NCBI GenBank assembly: GCA_027475525.1
Contig: JAMWFC010000009.1
Coordinates: 1,302,001 to 1,366,000 of the forward strand
Direction of reading: 5' to 3'
Origin: Macrolepiota albuminosa
Taxonomy: Eukaryota > Basidiomycota > Agaricomycetes > Agaricales > Agaricaceae
Length of the DNA stretch: 64,000 bases
The stretch's first letter is position 1; each line of letters opens with the position of its first letter. The notes beneath the pieces are model-generated. The model had not been told where the DNA came from. It did not search any database and was given only the letters and a program-made list of their open reading frames with translations. The position numbers were made by a program, and so were the translations under genes. Shown here piece after piece: positions 21,456-32,968 of the stretch.

Positions 21456-22264
21456 TGTCAGGTTCCACTGAGTCAGGGGCTTTCTAGAAAAGCAATGCCC
21501 TTACAAGGTGGACTTGATCTACATGTACTTGGGTGTCAGGAACTCTGGACTGGGCTCTGGGGTTCAAGATGTGAACAGGGGGATTCTCAGGGTAAGGGAC
21601 TTAGTCCAGAGATCAGGTGAAGTTGAAAAGAATTAAGGGTTTGAGTCAAGTTGAGAACCAGAGGTTCTAGGATGAGACCCGGTTAGTAAAGTTTAAGTCT
21701 CAAAGTGCATACCAATCTCAAGAGCACGCAAACAAATTGAGCATGCCAGTTGAAGCGTGCCAGCCAAGTGTGCCAGTCAGTGCACACCAGTCAAGCAAAG
21801 GGCATACAAACAATCAATGTAATATCAAGACTAGAGTACGACAAGTGGGTAGCTACTTTTAAATACTGGTGGTGGTCTCTGGGTTCCTGAGGGGTTCTGG
21901 GATATCTGAGGCGGTTCCAGGAGTTAATGGGCAGTAGAAGGAGAGGAAACTGTATATCGGAAATCATGCATGCAGGGCACATGATTAATTGGCATGGAAG
22001 GGTGTCCTGATGCATGATGTGTGATGGCCAGGGTAGTTGACATGATCCAGTAATCGGCCCGTGCTGGTGGATAGTTCCAGGGTTTGTGCGGCAGGGCTGT
22101 CAGGGAGTGCAGCATGATGGCGGGGCTTGATGTGCAGCTTGATGTGTGTGATGGTGGTGGGGGCAGTTCTGATGGCAGGAGTCATGTTGTGGGGTTGGCA
22201 GAGGAGCCCTGGATAGAGCTCTGAGGGTGTCCTGGGGTGGTTCTGGATAGGAGGGGTCATGACA
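21456..22264 (-). repeat. Element B 5' LTR (809 bp)
   Basis: On the minus strand it starts TGTCATGACCCC at 22264 and ends GGAACCTGACA at 21456, the same ends as the LTRs of E and G, with diverged interior. Right edge of element B. Confidence 0.85.
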
Positions 22265-22722
22265 CATCTGGCTTGCTGGTAGCAGCACTCCTGAAACTGC
22301 AGATCTCTTTCCTAGTTTACCACCAGGCCAAACAATAGACATCATCCATGATATAAATAGTCTACCTGGCATTTCAAAGCTCATGCTAACATTGCGAGGT
22401 AGCTTTTCATCCCACTTTGGCAGAGGCTGGTAAGTAGATGCGGCTTGCATCTGCACAGGCTGAGGCACAGGTGGGTCATCTGTATCTGGAAATAGATGGT
22501 CTGGATCAAGAGAACCAGTCATGGAAGCACATTTTTTACATGATGGCAACAGAGGTCAAGAGTTTTGATGAGTAGTTGCCTAGTCGGCAACAAGCCTAGA
22601 GTTTAGAGCCAATAGCAAAAAATTTAAAAAAATGTAACTGTTAGTTATAAGCTAGAACTGTCTTGTGTGGATCACACAGTGCTAAATCAGACTGCTATAT
22701 TGGATTTGACTAGTACTAGAGT
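22265..22722 (-). pseudogene. Gene fragment of unknown origin left of family-L copy 2
   Basis: A minus-strand frame from 22549 reads MPSCKKCASMTGSLD, then a Pro/Gln-rich segment and PKWDEKLPRNVSMSFEM, running into a likely intron (GTAGAC near 22360) with an acceptor near 22295. It is cut by element B's LTR at 22264. It may be the first exon of a host or transposon gene. Function not recognised. Confidence 0.3.
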
Positions 22723-22891
22723 TGTAAGAATGACCTCTGGAGGCTATGGCTCAGTCACACAGCTGGCAGTAGGAGATCCAAAGTATATTAGAGTATATAC
22801 TGACAATATCATAATAACTACTCACCTGGCAGAAAAAAATCTAAAGAGAACAAGTCTAGGGATTTTCTATGCCAGGTTGGATGCTTCTAGG

Positions 22892-23045
22892 GCCTCTGAA
22901 GCATGGAAAACAACTATATAGTACATTAAAACCTTAAAAACTCAAAAATTGCCTAAATAAACAACTGTGCCTCTGAAGCATGGAAAACAACTATATAGTA
23001 CATTAAAACCTTAAAAACTCAAAAATTGCCTAAATAAACAACTGT
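22892..23045. repeat. 77-bp perfect tandem duplication no. 11
   Basis: Copies 22892-22968 and 22969-23045, within family-L copy 2. Confidence 0.95.
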
Positions 23046-23201
23046 ACAAATAAGGCAGGAAAACTCCGGACTTTGAGTCAGAAAGGCAAACTCCAGCTCA
23101 TATAAGCAGCCTGGAAGCAGTGCTGAAGAGCCTACACTTGTCTGAATGATAGCTAAAGAACCAGAGCACCTCAAAGGCTGAGAATAGTACTAACAGATAA
23201 T

Positions 23202-23355
23202 GTTGAGAGAATAGAAATAGCAAAATGAGAGAATGATAGAAGAAATAAGGAAATGAATAAAAGGAGAGTGAAGGAATAGTTGAGAGAATAGAAATAGCAA
23301 AATGAGAGAATGATAGAAGAAATAAGGAAATGAATAAAAGGAGAGTGAAGGAATA
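23202..23355. repeat. 77-bp perfect tandem duplication no. 12
   Basis: Copies 23202-23278 and 23279-23355, also within family-L copy 2. Confidence 0.95.
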
Positions 23356-23393
23356 GGGAGTGAAAGAAGGAAAAAATGAGGAGTCCCCTGACA

Positions 23394-24351
23394 ATTATGG
23401 TAGAAGTCTTATGAGCATTTGTAACATTCTTAAGGTGAGTCTTTGTTGATTGTGCAATAGAATTTATAAGATGTTTGCTTAATTGGTCTTTGCACACTTT
23501 CAAAACACTGTCAAGATCAGAAATAGCTCAAAGTTATATATCAAAGTCTTTAATACTGTTGAACTGGGTATTCTGTTCTGTGTTTTATAACCATTTATAG
23601 TAAAAATGAATTCACAATTGCTAAATGACTAAGCACTGCCAAGGAGCAATGAACTAGAAAGAACACAAGTAAATGCTATGCATTAAACTAAATAGTAAGA
23701 AGTCTCTAAGAATGCTGTCCACTTAAGTCAAGAGAGGGTGCCAAAGTAAAATATCAAGCTACTTGCCACAAGAAAATATCATTATCCTAAGTCACAAATG
23801 CTTCTGCTAGCTAGCTGTACTATTTGCCAATAGACTGATGCTATCTGTCAACTGTGATTTCAGCTGCTGCCAGTGCTATTACTAATTGGATCTATTGCTT
23901 GCTGTGCATAGCCATCAGATATGGCCTAAAATAAATAAATTGTGCACATTAAGTTTGAATTGGCAGCACTAAGGTATCTGGAGCTGGTGTCAAGCTTGCT
24001 GTTGATATGTCTAGCCTATGTGTAGTCCTATCAATGTGTGATGTTGCAGAAGGCAATAAATAAGTTGCAGTGCCCATAGTATGCTCTTCAAAAAAAAAAG
24101 TTTTTATAATTATTTGATATTCTTGCTATCATCAGTTTTGACAATTTTCTGAACATCTTCTTATTCAGTATTAACCTCACTGATTTCATCTTCTTCATCT
24201 ACAGGTTACAAGCTAGGTGATGCAATTTTGATGCACCAGTAATAGTACAAAGCTTTTTTTTCAGATTCACACCTAAATGACATATCTTGCTAAAAGATCT
24301 GTCTTTTAGCTTGTTCTTCCTTCTCTGTATCCAGATCCATTTCAATATTAG
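23394..24351. other. AT-rich stretch without recognisable genes
   Basis: Low-GC sequence with short A/T runs. No protein similarity, tRNA or repeat end was recognised on either strand. Confidence 0.5.
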
Positions 24352-24910
24352 TATCAGAAGACTCTTTATTTCTTCTCTCATTCACTCTTTATTCCTTCAT
24401 TCTTTCTTCATTTATTTTTTTAATTCTTCTGTCATTTTTTTACTTTACTGTTTCTATTCTTTCAACACTATCTATTAGTATTATTTTTAGTCTTTGAGGT
24501 GTGCTGATTCTTTAGCTATCATTCAGACAAGTGTGGCCTTTTTAACACTATATACAAACTTTTTATATATAAGCCAGAGTTTTTTTACTTTATTTGTGCA
24601 ATTGTTTGTTTAAGCAATTTTTGAGGTTTTTTTTTTTAGATTTTGCTGCCCTGTACACAGTTGCTTCCTATGCTTCAGAGGCTTCAAAAGCATTGATCCT
24701 GGCATATGAATTTTCTAGACTTGTTCTCTTTAGACAGTTGCTTCCTATGCTTCAGAGGCTTCAAAAGCATTGATCCTGGCATATGAATTTTCTAGACTTG
24801 TTCTCTTTAGATCTCCCTATGGCAGGTGAGTAGTTATTATGATATTGTTAGTTTATACTCTAATATACTTTGAATCTTCCTCTGCCAGCTGTGTGAAGGT
24901 CATTTTTACA
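24352..24910 (+). repeat. Family L LTR-like repeat, copy 3 (diverged)
   Basis: Starts TATCAGAAGACT (compare TGTCAGGGGACT) and ends TTTTTACA, with a TATATATAA box near 24575. More AT-rich and more diverged than copies 1 and 2, so it is the oldest. It contains one 77-bp duplication. Confidence 0.6.
24657..24810. repeat. 77-bp perfect tandem duplication no. 13
   Basis: Copies 24657-24733 and 24734-24810, within family-L copy 3. Confidence 0.95.
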
Positions 24911-25148
24911 GTTAAAATCTTCTTGAGATATTTCTTTATTTCTAAGCTCAAGTGAGACTCTTTTCTGACTGCTAGCCTGATTGCTAGCTTGATTATCTGC
25001 ATTGTAATTTATAAAATTCAAGTCTATATTTTGCTTTAAAAGTCTCACCTCTAAAATCATTTTTGCTGGATTTCACTGGTAATATTTTGAGAAACAATTG
25101 CATCTTCTGCAAATAATTAGGATATTTTAATGTATTTAATGCATAGCA

Positions 25149-25705
25149 CTAAGCATAGTTATAGTCACTAAATTGAGTAGCATCAACTATTGACAATTCT
25201 TGACTGGGCAAATCAATAATATTGGAAGTGATACATTCCAATTCAGCCTCTGCCAGGGTGAGCCTGTCAATACTTGGTGCAAATTCTATTATATTCAAAT
25301 TTAGCAAATAAAAAAATAGAAATGTAATTTTACAAACCAAGATTTTTTTGGAGCCAATTTTGCACATCAAGATAGGTTTCTCCAATTTTATCCAAAGCAA
25401 TTGAGAGGCAAGCTCTCAAGTTTGCACCATTTGCAATATTCAAAATACACCTCCAAAGAATCTTCTCTGCTTCAATGATGCATGAGGGCTTTTTCCATGT
25501 ACTGAGGGATTTCCAGAACTGAAAGAATTATATCAGAAAATATTTTAGTCTACTGCTAGTATATTGTCACCATAGCCCATGGTTGCTCACTGCCTAATGA
25601 TTCCAAGCAAAGCTGAAGCCCAATATCATAGACATCCGTAGTCCAAGGCAACTCTAAGAAAGTCTTCTCATTTTGAGGATTCAAGCCTTGTAGATCAAGT
25701 TCCAT
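25149..25705 (-). CDS. Small spliced gene model, 150 residues, unknown function
   Basis: Minus strand, three exons: 25705-25571, 25518-25338 and 25285-25149. Both introns are 52 bp with GT..AG ends, and the spliced length (453 nt) is an exact number of codons. The product starts MELDLQGLNPQNEKTF, includes SLSTWKKPSCIIEAEKIL and ends DATQFSDYNYA. No known domain, signal peptide or membrane segment. It lies in AT-rich sequence beside a family-L copy, so it could be the end of a longer transposon or host gene; upstream exons right of 25705 cannot be excluded. The two clean introns are the main support. Confidence 0.45.
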
Positions 25706-27676
25706 GATGGTTTTCAAGGCTGGTCAGGAAAGGTTCAGAATTGAGAGAGTGGAGTAAACAAAGGTAAAATTTTAGCCTGAGAAAGTGCTTAACTAAGCAT
25801 CAGGCTTTCCAGGTGCAACTTGAAAATATTTTATTACTAGATGAGCATTTGCAGTAACAAACCCTACAGTAACAAAAATTAGGCCTGGAAAGAGTCGAAC
25901 CTTCCGCAACCTTGAAATGCACAAAGGTCACATTCACTATACAAGCGTACGCAAAATACATGAAGAAGTCTCGCATCCCCACCCTCCCCTTGGTGACCTT
26001 AACGTCGGCTCGACCCATCCGAGCAATACACAACACACGTTCGTGGGCGTACGAGAGCATGTCTTCGAAGTAACTCTTGCTGAGGTGGTTGCGCCATTGC
26101 CAGTTGCCGCAACAGATGCCCATCCCTAAGTCTGGCGCGTGCTCCTAATGGAATCTGGCAACATACCATGGAGTCTTCCCCGTTGGGAGCCTAATCGCTT
26201 CTACGCAGCCTTGACATATCAACGTACGTCCCAAATTCCAACGCATCCCCCGTCAGCTAGCCTAATCCCCTCTAGGCAGCAGTGGAGGTTCGAAGCACAG
26301 GTGAAAATCGTGCACCTGGCGGACGGGCCAGCGCAGAGAACCAGAACTGACTGAAGGCAGAATGTCAACTGCCCTGCAAGCGGCTGCGCAGGCTGAAGGC
26401 AAACATGAACAGTGAGCACGTGTTCGATCGGCGCGCGAAATGAGAACGTGAACTGGCTGAGGACAACCGACGGAGTCAGCCAGCTCGTGAAAGAGACAAA
26501 AAAGATTACTCAACGTAAAATTTGCCGTGGAGAAGTGCCTATTGATCACATCTTGACGGTACGATCGAGACAGGCAGGGGCAAAGATATTGGTATCTTTC
26601 GGATCGAAAGCGAGGTTTCTGTATTGTATTTTAGTTGTAGAAAAAAACACGCAGTTGAAAGTAATCCGATCCAGCCACGAACCTTTTGTTCAATGATAAC
26701 AACCACCGCAAATGCGAAGTTCGCGCAAAGTATTAAACCTTCTGTTTCGCTTGGGGATGAGAATGGTGTGCGTAGACTTGAGAAAGCTGACGCAAAGAGA
26801 CAAAGAATGGGGGGAGCGTGGCGTGGTGGTGGTGCCTTACTGGGAAATCGAAGACTTAGAACATGTGGGGGAATGGTCCTTTGCGTTCCTGAGCTTAGAC
26901 CTCAAACGTCTTTGCAATGGCTCACGGCGACATCTTCATCAAAACCAAACACAACTTCATTCGCACCCTTGCCGAAAGGAAATACACCCACGCGATTGAC
27001 GGCGTACGAGAGCGCGTTTGCCAGTTGCCACGGCAGATGGCCCGCAGTAAGCCAGGGAATCATGATACCATGGAGCTTGAGCCTTCTCCCATCGTGGAAC
27101 TGGACTCTCTACGTCCTGACTTCAACGTATGCCCCATCGGCTCTTCTTCCATGCCGTGAGCCTTGTCTCCTCTGGTCATTGCTATCGCGCACCTGGAGGT
27201 TGTAGAGTTCCTTGGAATACAAGGACGTCGGGGGTCAGGATAGTCTGCCGGCATGGCAACCGAGCGCAATCCCATCCATCGACATTTCCTTCCGCTGCCG
27301 GGCATGTGTTTGATTGGCGCGTGGCGCGCTGGATGGGCAGGACGACGAGGTCTCAAACAAGTCAGGACAATATACACTGTAAATCCCATCGTTTATATAA
27401 TCTAAAGGCGAAATTATTATTAGGAACGAAAGTGTAACGTATCAATTGAACCTACACTCAGGCGTCCTCAAATGCACCACCTATGTCCAAAAAGTTAAAA
27501 GTAACATCTTGGGAGCATTCCGGATGAATGAGCACCCAAACATTTCACAGCTGCGAACAGATGATAAGTTGCGTTGCAGACACTTGAAATAGTCCGAACC
27601 GTAGAAGGGTTGGATGGGCAGTGAGTCAGCCACCCACGCGCAAAAAAGAAAAAAAAAGTGGCAGTTTCGAGCGTAT
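25706..27676. other. Intergenic region with a diverged 0.2-kb duplication
   Basis: Short open frames on both strands without recognised products. Segments near 26030-26230 and 26990-27130 share ordered words (GGCGTACGAGAGC, CCAGTTGCC, CAGATG, ATACCATGGAG, TCAACGTA), so one is an old copy of the other. The stretch is less AT-rich than the region to its left. Confidence 0.4.
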
Positions 27677-27860
27677 GAACACGGCTTGAGGTGCTACCTG
27701 CTTAAGTCACGCACCAGTTGCAAGCGTGTGAACACGGCTTGAGGTGCCGGGTGGATTGGATATCCACCTGCTTACATCAGCCACTCGCATGCGTGCGAAC
27801 GCGGCTTGAGGTGCCGGGTGGATTGGATATTCACCTGCTTAAGTCAGCCACCTGCACGGC
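27677..27860. repeat. Three diverged tandem units (about 67 bp)
   Basis: Units start with GAACACGGCTTGAGG or its variant at 27677, 27730 and 27797. The first lacks a 14-bp piece. Unlike the 77-bp duplications, the units differ in sequence and length, so this is a real minisatellite-like repeat upstream of the P450. Confidence 0.75.
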
Positions 27861-28261
27861 AACTGATCTGACCTAATCCGGTTTTGCACACCTGATAATT
27901 CAATGACATTTCGCTGCCGGTGCTTCTTCCCGCTTTGAAACAACCATGGGTACGACCCCGGATTCAGACGATTTACATTTGATCATTTGTTAGCCGCGAG
28001 ACGAAGAAATATCGTCCATGTCCAAAAATTTCCATCCAACTCAATACCTCAACCTGGTGATATTGACCTTGAACGTTTTTCTACCATTTACAAACATCAT
28101 CTCCAATTTCTTGATCCGTTCGTTCTGACAGATGACACGACCTGAGGTCCTTTGTCTATCTGAATTACACTTCTTTCTCCTTCGGTCGCTTGTTTCCCAT
28201 CGCATAATTGGTTTTAATATAAGCTACTGAACTACAAACCGTCGAGTTAGCTGGATCTATC
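27861..28261 (+). promoter_or_regulatory. Upstream region of the P450 gene
   Basis: No gene seen. A TATA-like TTTAATATAAG lies at 28213-28223, about 40 bp before the start codon at 28262, and pyrimidine-rich stretches occur upstream near 28160-28200. Promoter role is inference. Confidence 0.4.
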
Positions 28262-30378
28262 ATGGAGGTGTCTTTATCTCTCCTATACGTCTCCCTGTCT
28301 CTTTCTGTAATATTTTTGTTCAAAAAGTGGAAATCTTCTTCCTCGTATCCCCCTTATCCGCCTGGTCCTAAGCCTGGTCTCATCTCGGGAAATGCTAGAG
28401 AGCTGCCAACAGTTCTGCCTTGGTTGAGATATGGAGAGTGGGCTAGGGAATACGGTGAGTATTATTGTCTCAGACTGACCGGGTCAATATGTTAGTTGAA
28501 CCATGCTAGGAAATATCATTCATGTCAGGGTGTATAATCAACACATAGTAGTCCTCAATAGCCTGAAGGATGCACGCGCTTTGCTTGAGAAGCGATCCCA
28601 TATTTACTCTGATAGGCCTTACTTAACGATGGTCGATCTGTGGGTTTTTTCCGTTTTATGTTATGCAAAGCTGTTGATGACATGACCATAGAATGGGATG
28701 GGATTTTAATTCAGGCCTCATTAGGTATGGAGATAAGTGGCGTCGACATAGACGTCTCTATCAAGAGGGATTCAGCAAGAAAAAGACCCAAATCATGCAC
28801 GAACCCGTTGAGATTCTCAAGGTTCATGAGCTTCTTCACCAACTTCTTGTAGCGCCTGAAGACTTCGTTATGCATTTTCGAAAGTGCGGAATTAATTTAT
28901 TCTTGTTTTACCCTGGTTTCAATATATTCCGTATAGCGTTGCAGGAGCAACTGTAATGGCTACGGTGTACGATAAAGATATGCCAAAATCTACCATCGAA
29001 AAATTCGTCACCGTCTCTGAGCATGCTGTCTTGAAGCTCTCAGAATGTCTCTTTCCTGGTGCCATGGCAGTTAACGCACTGCCTATCTTGCGTCATATTC
29101 CAGCATGGTTTCCCGGCGCTGGATTCCATACTTATGCAGCAGAAACTCGCGTATATACAAACCAGATGCTGGAAGTTCCCTTTCAGTATGTCAAAGATCG
29201 CATGGTAAGTGATCATATGAAATTTCCGACATATGCGCTGATCTACATGTAGGCCGCCGGAATCGAGGTATCCAGCTTGGCAGAGCAATTACTGAAACGC
29301 AACAGTCTTCTTGGTCCTGCGGGATTGCCAGAAGAATATCTCAAAAGTGTAACAGCGACCGCTTTCATAGGTATGACCTGAAAAAGTTCCCTTTGTTCTC
29401 TATGAATCAATAATATTATCTCTGAACAGCTGGTGCAGATACGGTTTGTGGATTCACGACGTCTGCAGTGCACTTGTTCATTTTCGTCGCAGACTGTGTC
29501 CGCAGCTGCAACATTTGTCTATGCAATGCTTGTTAATCCTGCCGCTCAGCAAAAGGCTCAAGATGAGATTGACAGCATCGTGGGACTTAACAGATTACCG
29601 GACTTTAATGACCGACCAAACCTACCCTATGTCGAGGCCGTGTTCCGAGAGGTCATGAGATGGCACCCAGTTCTTCCCCTTGGACTTCCCCATTCTACCT
29701 CTGCAGATGATATTTATAATGGATATTTCATCCCAAAAGGTGATATCACTTGATGTATGTAATTAACATTTTTTTCTCATAACCTGAGTACAGGAACTAC
29801 AGTCATGCCAAATATATGGTGCATCTTGAAGAAAGATATTCTATGACAAAGTGAATGAATTTACCATGCCCCCACCAGGTCTATGACACATGACGAGTCA
29901 CGGTATCCTGAACCTGACTTGTTCAAACCGGAGCGCTTTTTCGATGAAAGTGGACAGCTTAACGACGACGACTACATCATTACTTTTGGGTTCGGTAGAC
30001 GGTATAGGTTTCCTCGAGTAACTGCTACCTCAAACTAACTAGGTGGTATTCCAAGGATTTGTCCAGGCCGCCATATGGCTCGATCTATGGTATAGTTCTG
30101 TACATAATGTCACAATGCGTATTTATATTTTCCTAGGTTTGGCTTCTTATCTCATCCATCCTAGCTACATTCTCCATTGGTAAAAAGCGGGATGAGCAAG
30201 GAAATGAGATAAATGTTGATGATTCATATACAAGTGGAGCAGTCAGGTATGATACCTTGATTCATCCTTTGCATCACGTTTAAGGAACTTCTTTCTCAGT
30301 CATAAGCTTCCCTTCTTCTGCTCAATAACACCTCGTTCGGCAGCGGCTCAAAAGTTAATCATTGAAGCCAATACTTAG
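28262..30378 (+). CDS. Cytochrome P450 mono-oxygenase, 12 exons, 510 residues, intact
   Basis: Exons: 28262-28454, 28510-28639, 28692-28883, 28937-29204, 29254-29371, 29430-29443, 29493-29739, 29794-29818, 29879-30001, 30056-30089, 30137-30246, 30300-30378. They join in frame to 1,533 nt. An N-terminal hydrophobic anchor (about residues 1-20) and a Pro-rich hinge (YPPYPPGPKPG) suggest an ER membrane protein. Helix C MGWDFN and YGDKWRRHRRLYQ; I-helix AGADTT, split by intron 6; K-helix EVMR (ExxR); PERF-type segment FKPERFFDE; haem loop FGFGRRICPGRHMA with the Cys ligand. All hallmarks are present. The type resembles fungal O-methylsterigmatocystin-oxidoreductase-like P450s; the substrate is unknown. 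Exons 6 (14 nt) and 8 (25 nt) are very small. It is the only clearly intact host gene in the window. Confidence 0.93.
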
Positions 30379-30883
30379 CTTCCATAGTTATTTGATATTT
30401 GACATCACAGACCTCTGATTATAATTTCCGAGATCTAGAATAGATGGAGGTTTTTCTGTGCAGCAGACTATGTATGGGAAAAATGTCTTCAATTTTTGCT
30501 GTAATGTGATTCTGTTTGTTCTTGTTGCCATTATTCCCGCTACTTTAGTAGTGGGTCTTTGGCCTCTGAATAGCACCCTTTCCAAATGAAGGCATGTCAT
30601 GCAGGAGGGGTGTATTTTGACGTGTGACCATAGCGTGACTGCAAGTTGTTTGACTCTCTCCCTCTAATTAGTTGTTTGAGCAGAATACCTTTTAGCAGTT
30701 TACTCTGCGAGACAGATTCCAAGTCTCTGTTTTCATAGTGGCAGTTATTATTTCGCTTGCATTGTACTGTACGACCTTTCTGTTTGGCGTTTTTCCCTCC
30801 TTTTCCACCTGAATCCTCCTCGTCGTTTGTTTTTTCTTTTCCTTCTCTCCTCACTTCATTTTTCTTTTTACTCCTTCTCTTCC
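30379..30883. other. P450 3' flank and leader of the DIRS-like element
   Basis: No coding sequence recognised. T-rich runs follow the P450 stop and may hold its polyadenylation region. A pyrimidine-rich leader near 30780-30880 precedes the next ATG at 30884. Confidence 0.4.
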
Positions 30884-32968
30884 ATGTCTAATCCGGCTAC
30901 TTCAAGGGTTCGTGGTGGAAAGTCGGGCTCTGCTTCGGTATTGCGTACTCTTAGGCCCTCTTCTTTGTTGCGGCGCGAGGGTTCTCAGGCAGCGGTCACC
31001 ACGCCCGACGCTTAACCCACTGAGGTTTCCACACCTTCTCCGGTTGACGTCGACCGCGTCGTGCCTAATTCGGAGACAGGCTTGGGCTCCTGGAGGGAGA
31101 GGTCTCCTTTGCCCGCCATACCTCTATCCAAGCGCCATAAGCGCAAGGTGTCGCGTGACGACGACGACGATGTTGAGATTGTGCTGTCCCCGTCGACCGC
31201 CGATGCTTATATGCCCGATTCTGTTCCTGTGTTTGTCGAGCAAGGTACTGTTTGCACCCCTGGTCTGGCTCCTCGCACTTGTGCCCCATCACCGCTTGTC
31301 GAGCATTCAGGCACTGAGGATGTTTATCAGAGGCCGTCCCTTGCTTTGGAAGTGCCCCCTGCGGCAGATTTGGATGAACAATGAGTTATTACTCTCACGG
31401 ATTCAGGGCTGTTGCAGCTTTTCTGGGCCTATGGCCTTGACCTCAATCGTAGAGGTATGTTCTTCATCTCCTGTGACGTTGTTTGTTCTCGCCTGTGGAC
31501 ACTCCCTCCACATTTTAATAGCGCATATTCTTATTACACGCTTCGAGTTTTCCTCATATTCTTATTAAATGCTTCGACGATTCAACGCATTTGTTGTTTA
31601 TATGCTGTATATCTGGCATAGTTGTTAGTGTTGTAGCGCATGTTGTCTGCCTATGCATATAGTTGTTTGTGTCGTCGCGTATATTGTCTGTCCACGCTAC
31701 AGCGGCCACTTTGCTGCCTGCCCTCATTACCTTCATATGGCGTCTCTGCCCCTTGATTGGCCTTTTAAAATAAATGCCCTTTTTATGCCCACGGGTCTCC
31801 TCTTTGTTCGCTTTTGCGTCATGTCCCGTCTTGCATGAAACTTGGTTTCCTGACCTACGTTTCTTTCCAGTTTTGTTGCAGCACTTGCACGTTGTTCATG
31901 ATTGTCTTGGCAATGATGCCGCTGCTCCCTCGAGCAAACAGGGCATCCCTGTGCCTGGTGCCCCATGCCCTGCTGAGGATAATGGCCTGGCAGTGTCTGG
32001 TCAGGCTGTCTTGCATGCTCCTGAGGAACATTCCGTTTCCAATTGTTGTGCGCCCGGCATTCTAGTAGGAAACTCTGGCCATCGTGCACCACCCATTTCT
32101 CCTGGCACGGCTGCACCTTCACGCATGTTGCATGGCCTGCCTCTGCAGGTCGGTCATTTGTTGTCGTCGGCTGACAAGGTGTATCCGCATAAAGTGGTCA
32201 AAGCGTTGGAACAGGGCATGTTTGAGTATATCCCCCTGGATTTATTGACGGACGAGGCTTGTCGGCGTGCAGCCTGGGAGCCGCCGCCTCCAGAATTGTC
32301 TATTGTTATTGCGAATGGGAAGTTGCAACTCCCTACAGCCTCCTTTGACACTTCGCATGAGTCCAAGCTGACCTTTGATGAGTGGTTGGCGGCTTCAGAC
32401 AACCTTGTAGGTGCGATGCACATTCATTTACGGGCTGACTCGGACAGTGGCTCAGGTGGCCGGGTTGCCAATGCCATCGCGGATTCTTTTGTGGCTTATT
32501 TTCGACGCCTCAAAGCTTGCCCTAATGCGCGACTTGATTTCGGTTTGATCCTCGATTACGACCAACATTTGCGTGCGTTGTATCTGCACAAGTCACATTC
32601 GCTTTAGATGGATACATTTCAGCTTGATATTTGGCAGGAGTGTGTGGCCACGCTCCATGCCAGTCGGGTCAAGACTTTGGATGGAAGGCTCACGGAGATG
32701 GAGTCCTTTCTTGGCCAAATCTCGTGACCCCGTGACCCATTCAAAATGCTTATCCTGTGGGTCACTTGAACACAAACTCCTGGCTTGTCGTGCGCCTCCG
32801 CGGTTTCTCCATTGTGAGGGACGCTTGTATCGCGCTCCAGCCGGGGGCTCAGTCTGTTTTGCCTTCAATGGTTTCTCTTCCTGCGATCAAGGCTCCAAGT
32901 GTGTGCATGCCCATGTTTGTTCTCTGTGCGGGAATTCTGGCCATGGAGCACAGGCCTGTTCTGCTTGA
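30884..32968 (+). pseudogene. DIRS/Ngaro-like element: gag-like ORF with zinc fingers (broken)
   Basis: ATG at 30884 opens a Ser/Arg-rich then acidic N-terminal part, with a stop near 31013 and the frame continuing to 31384. A second piece (31774-32607) holds a conserved-looking block (KVYPHKVVKALEQGMFEYIPLDLLT; ESKLTFDEWLAASDNLVG). The C-terminal piece (about 32720-32968, another frame) has CLSCGSLEHKLLAC, then a C..C..C..H cluster and CSLCGNSGHGAQAC. This order followed by the RT below is typical of tyrosine-recombinase retroelements of basidiomycetes. It is broken by frame changes. Confidence 0.65.

Larger units (their letters stand above)
22723..23393 (-). repeat. Family L LTR-like repeat, copy 2
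   Basis: Inverted relative to copy 1: the minus strand starts TGTCAGGGGACTCC at 23393 and ends TTCTTACA at 22723, with a TATA-like box near 23100. The 671-bp length includes two 77-bp duplications; about 517 bp remain without them. No target duplication. Confidence 0.65.

Noticed and set aside
24287..24478. Hydrophobic open frame (Phe/Leu-rich) as a membrane protein
   Set aside because: It is the translation of a T-rich family-L repeat and adjacent sequence.
25875..25945. tRNA-like T-arm on the minus strand (GAAGGTTCGACTCTTTC)
   Set aside because: A 7-nt T-loop can be drawn, but the anticodon loop has the wrong size and no matching acceptor stem was found.
25800..27389. Several short open frames as host genes (glycosyltransferase-like fragments were considered)
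   Set aside because: No catalytic motif could be pointed to, frames do not join with plausible introns, and the region contains a decayed duplication.
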